Origin: a virus
Length of the DNA: 38,057 bases
Strand: one strand, 5' to 3'
Virus record (IMG/VR): IMGVR_UViG_3300034198_006175
Coordinates: 1 to 38,057 of that record
A model generated the notes under the pieces. That model did not search any database. It was not told where the DNA came from and saw only the letters and a program-made list of their open reading frames with translations. Position numbers and translations under genes: made by a program. Each line of letters begins with the position of its first letter. Position 1 is the first letter of the stretch. Below, piece after piece: positions 38,012-38,057 of the stretch.

Positions 38012-38057
38012 CCTTTGCCAACCAGTCTAAATATTCCTCTGATTGGCGTGCCGAGAA
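38001..38057 (-). CDS. Partial CDS, last 18 residues of an unknown structural gene
   Basis: Only the C-terminal end (FSARQSEEYLDWLAKEAS) and the stop lie in the window; the gene continues to the right. It is upstream of the major tail gene in the same direction, where head-tail joining or completion genes are usual. Nothing more can be said. Confidence 0.55.
   Translation of the reverse strand, partial: FSARQSEEYLDWLAKEAS

Noticed and set aside
1-38057. tRNA genes, integrase, attachment sites and insertion sequences
   Set aside because: I looked for cloverleaf-like segments, tyrosine or serine recombinase motifs and terminal repeats of transposons and found none that I could support by eye.

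Overview
The window is part of the genome of a tailed double-stranded DNA phage with a long flexible tail (siphovirus). No integrase, repressor/Cro pair, rRNA or recognisable tRNA is visible, which fits a lytic phage. Head genes, terminase and any DNA polymerase lie outside the window. Both ends cut through minus-strand genes. The host is probably a cyanobacterium. This rests on an FAD-dependent thymidylate synthase, several small proteins and a 408-residue structural protein that resemble cyanophage proteins as I remember them, moderate GC, and many starts without a clear Shine-Dalgarno. It is inference, not proof.

Layout. (1) Bases 1-2777, minus strand: a primase-helicase, a small acidic protein, an unknown protein and a cut gene. 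(2) Bases 2778-2924: a divergent control region with a near-perfect palindrome, next to a ribbon-helix-helix regulator gene. (3) Bases 2925-9123, plus strand: recombination and nucleotide metabolism. It holds a DUF1071/Sak3-type annealing protein, a RecB/Cas4-like exonuclease, a second PD-(D/E)XK nuclease, a dCTP-deaminase-like protein lacking the expected catalytic Glu, ThyX and a DUF3310 protein. Tiny membrane and zinc-ribbon proteins lie between them. A consensus sigma70 promoter lies in the 3' end of the exonuclease gene, and a hairpin terminator closes the block. (4) Bases 9104-9586, minus: an HNH endonuclease. (5) Bases 9675-11302, plus: a likely lysis cassette with small membrane proteins around a C39-like cysteine peptidase. 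(6) Bases 11220-38057, minus: the tail genes, transcribed right to left.

The tail module follows lambda order after the major tail protein: tail completion genes, G and GT (with an A AAA AAA slippery site), a 1985-residue tape measure, then M, L, K, I and J. Downstream are an FnIII protein split from J and a large set of fibre or adhesion proteins. These include an 815-residue tailspike-like protein and a 752-residue protein made almost wholly of 31 tandem 22-residue repeats. A strong intrinsic terminator behind the major tail gene should make that gene more abundant in mRNA than the tail genes after it.

The points most worth following are the 31-repeat protein, the dCTP-deaminase-like protein with Ser where Glu is expected, ThyX with an altered and expanded signature motif, acidic Phe-ended tails on two early proteins, a minus-strand gene whose start codon shares a CATG with a plus-strand gene, and the Gly-rich and M23 peptidase insertions in the tape measure.
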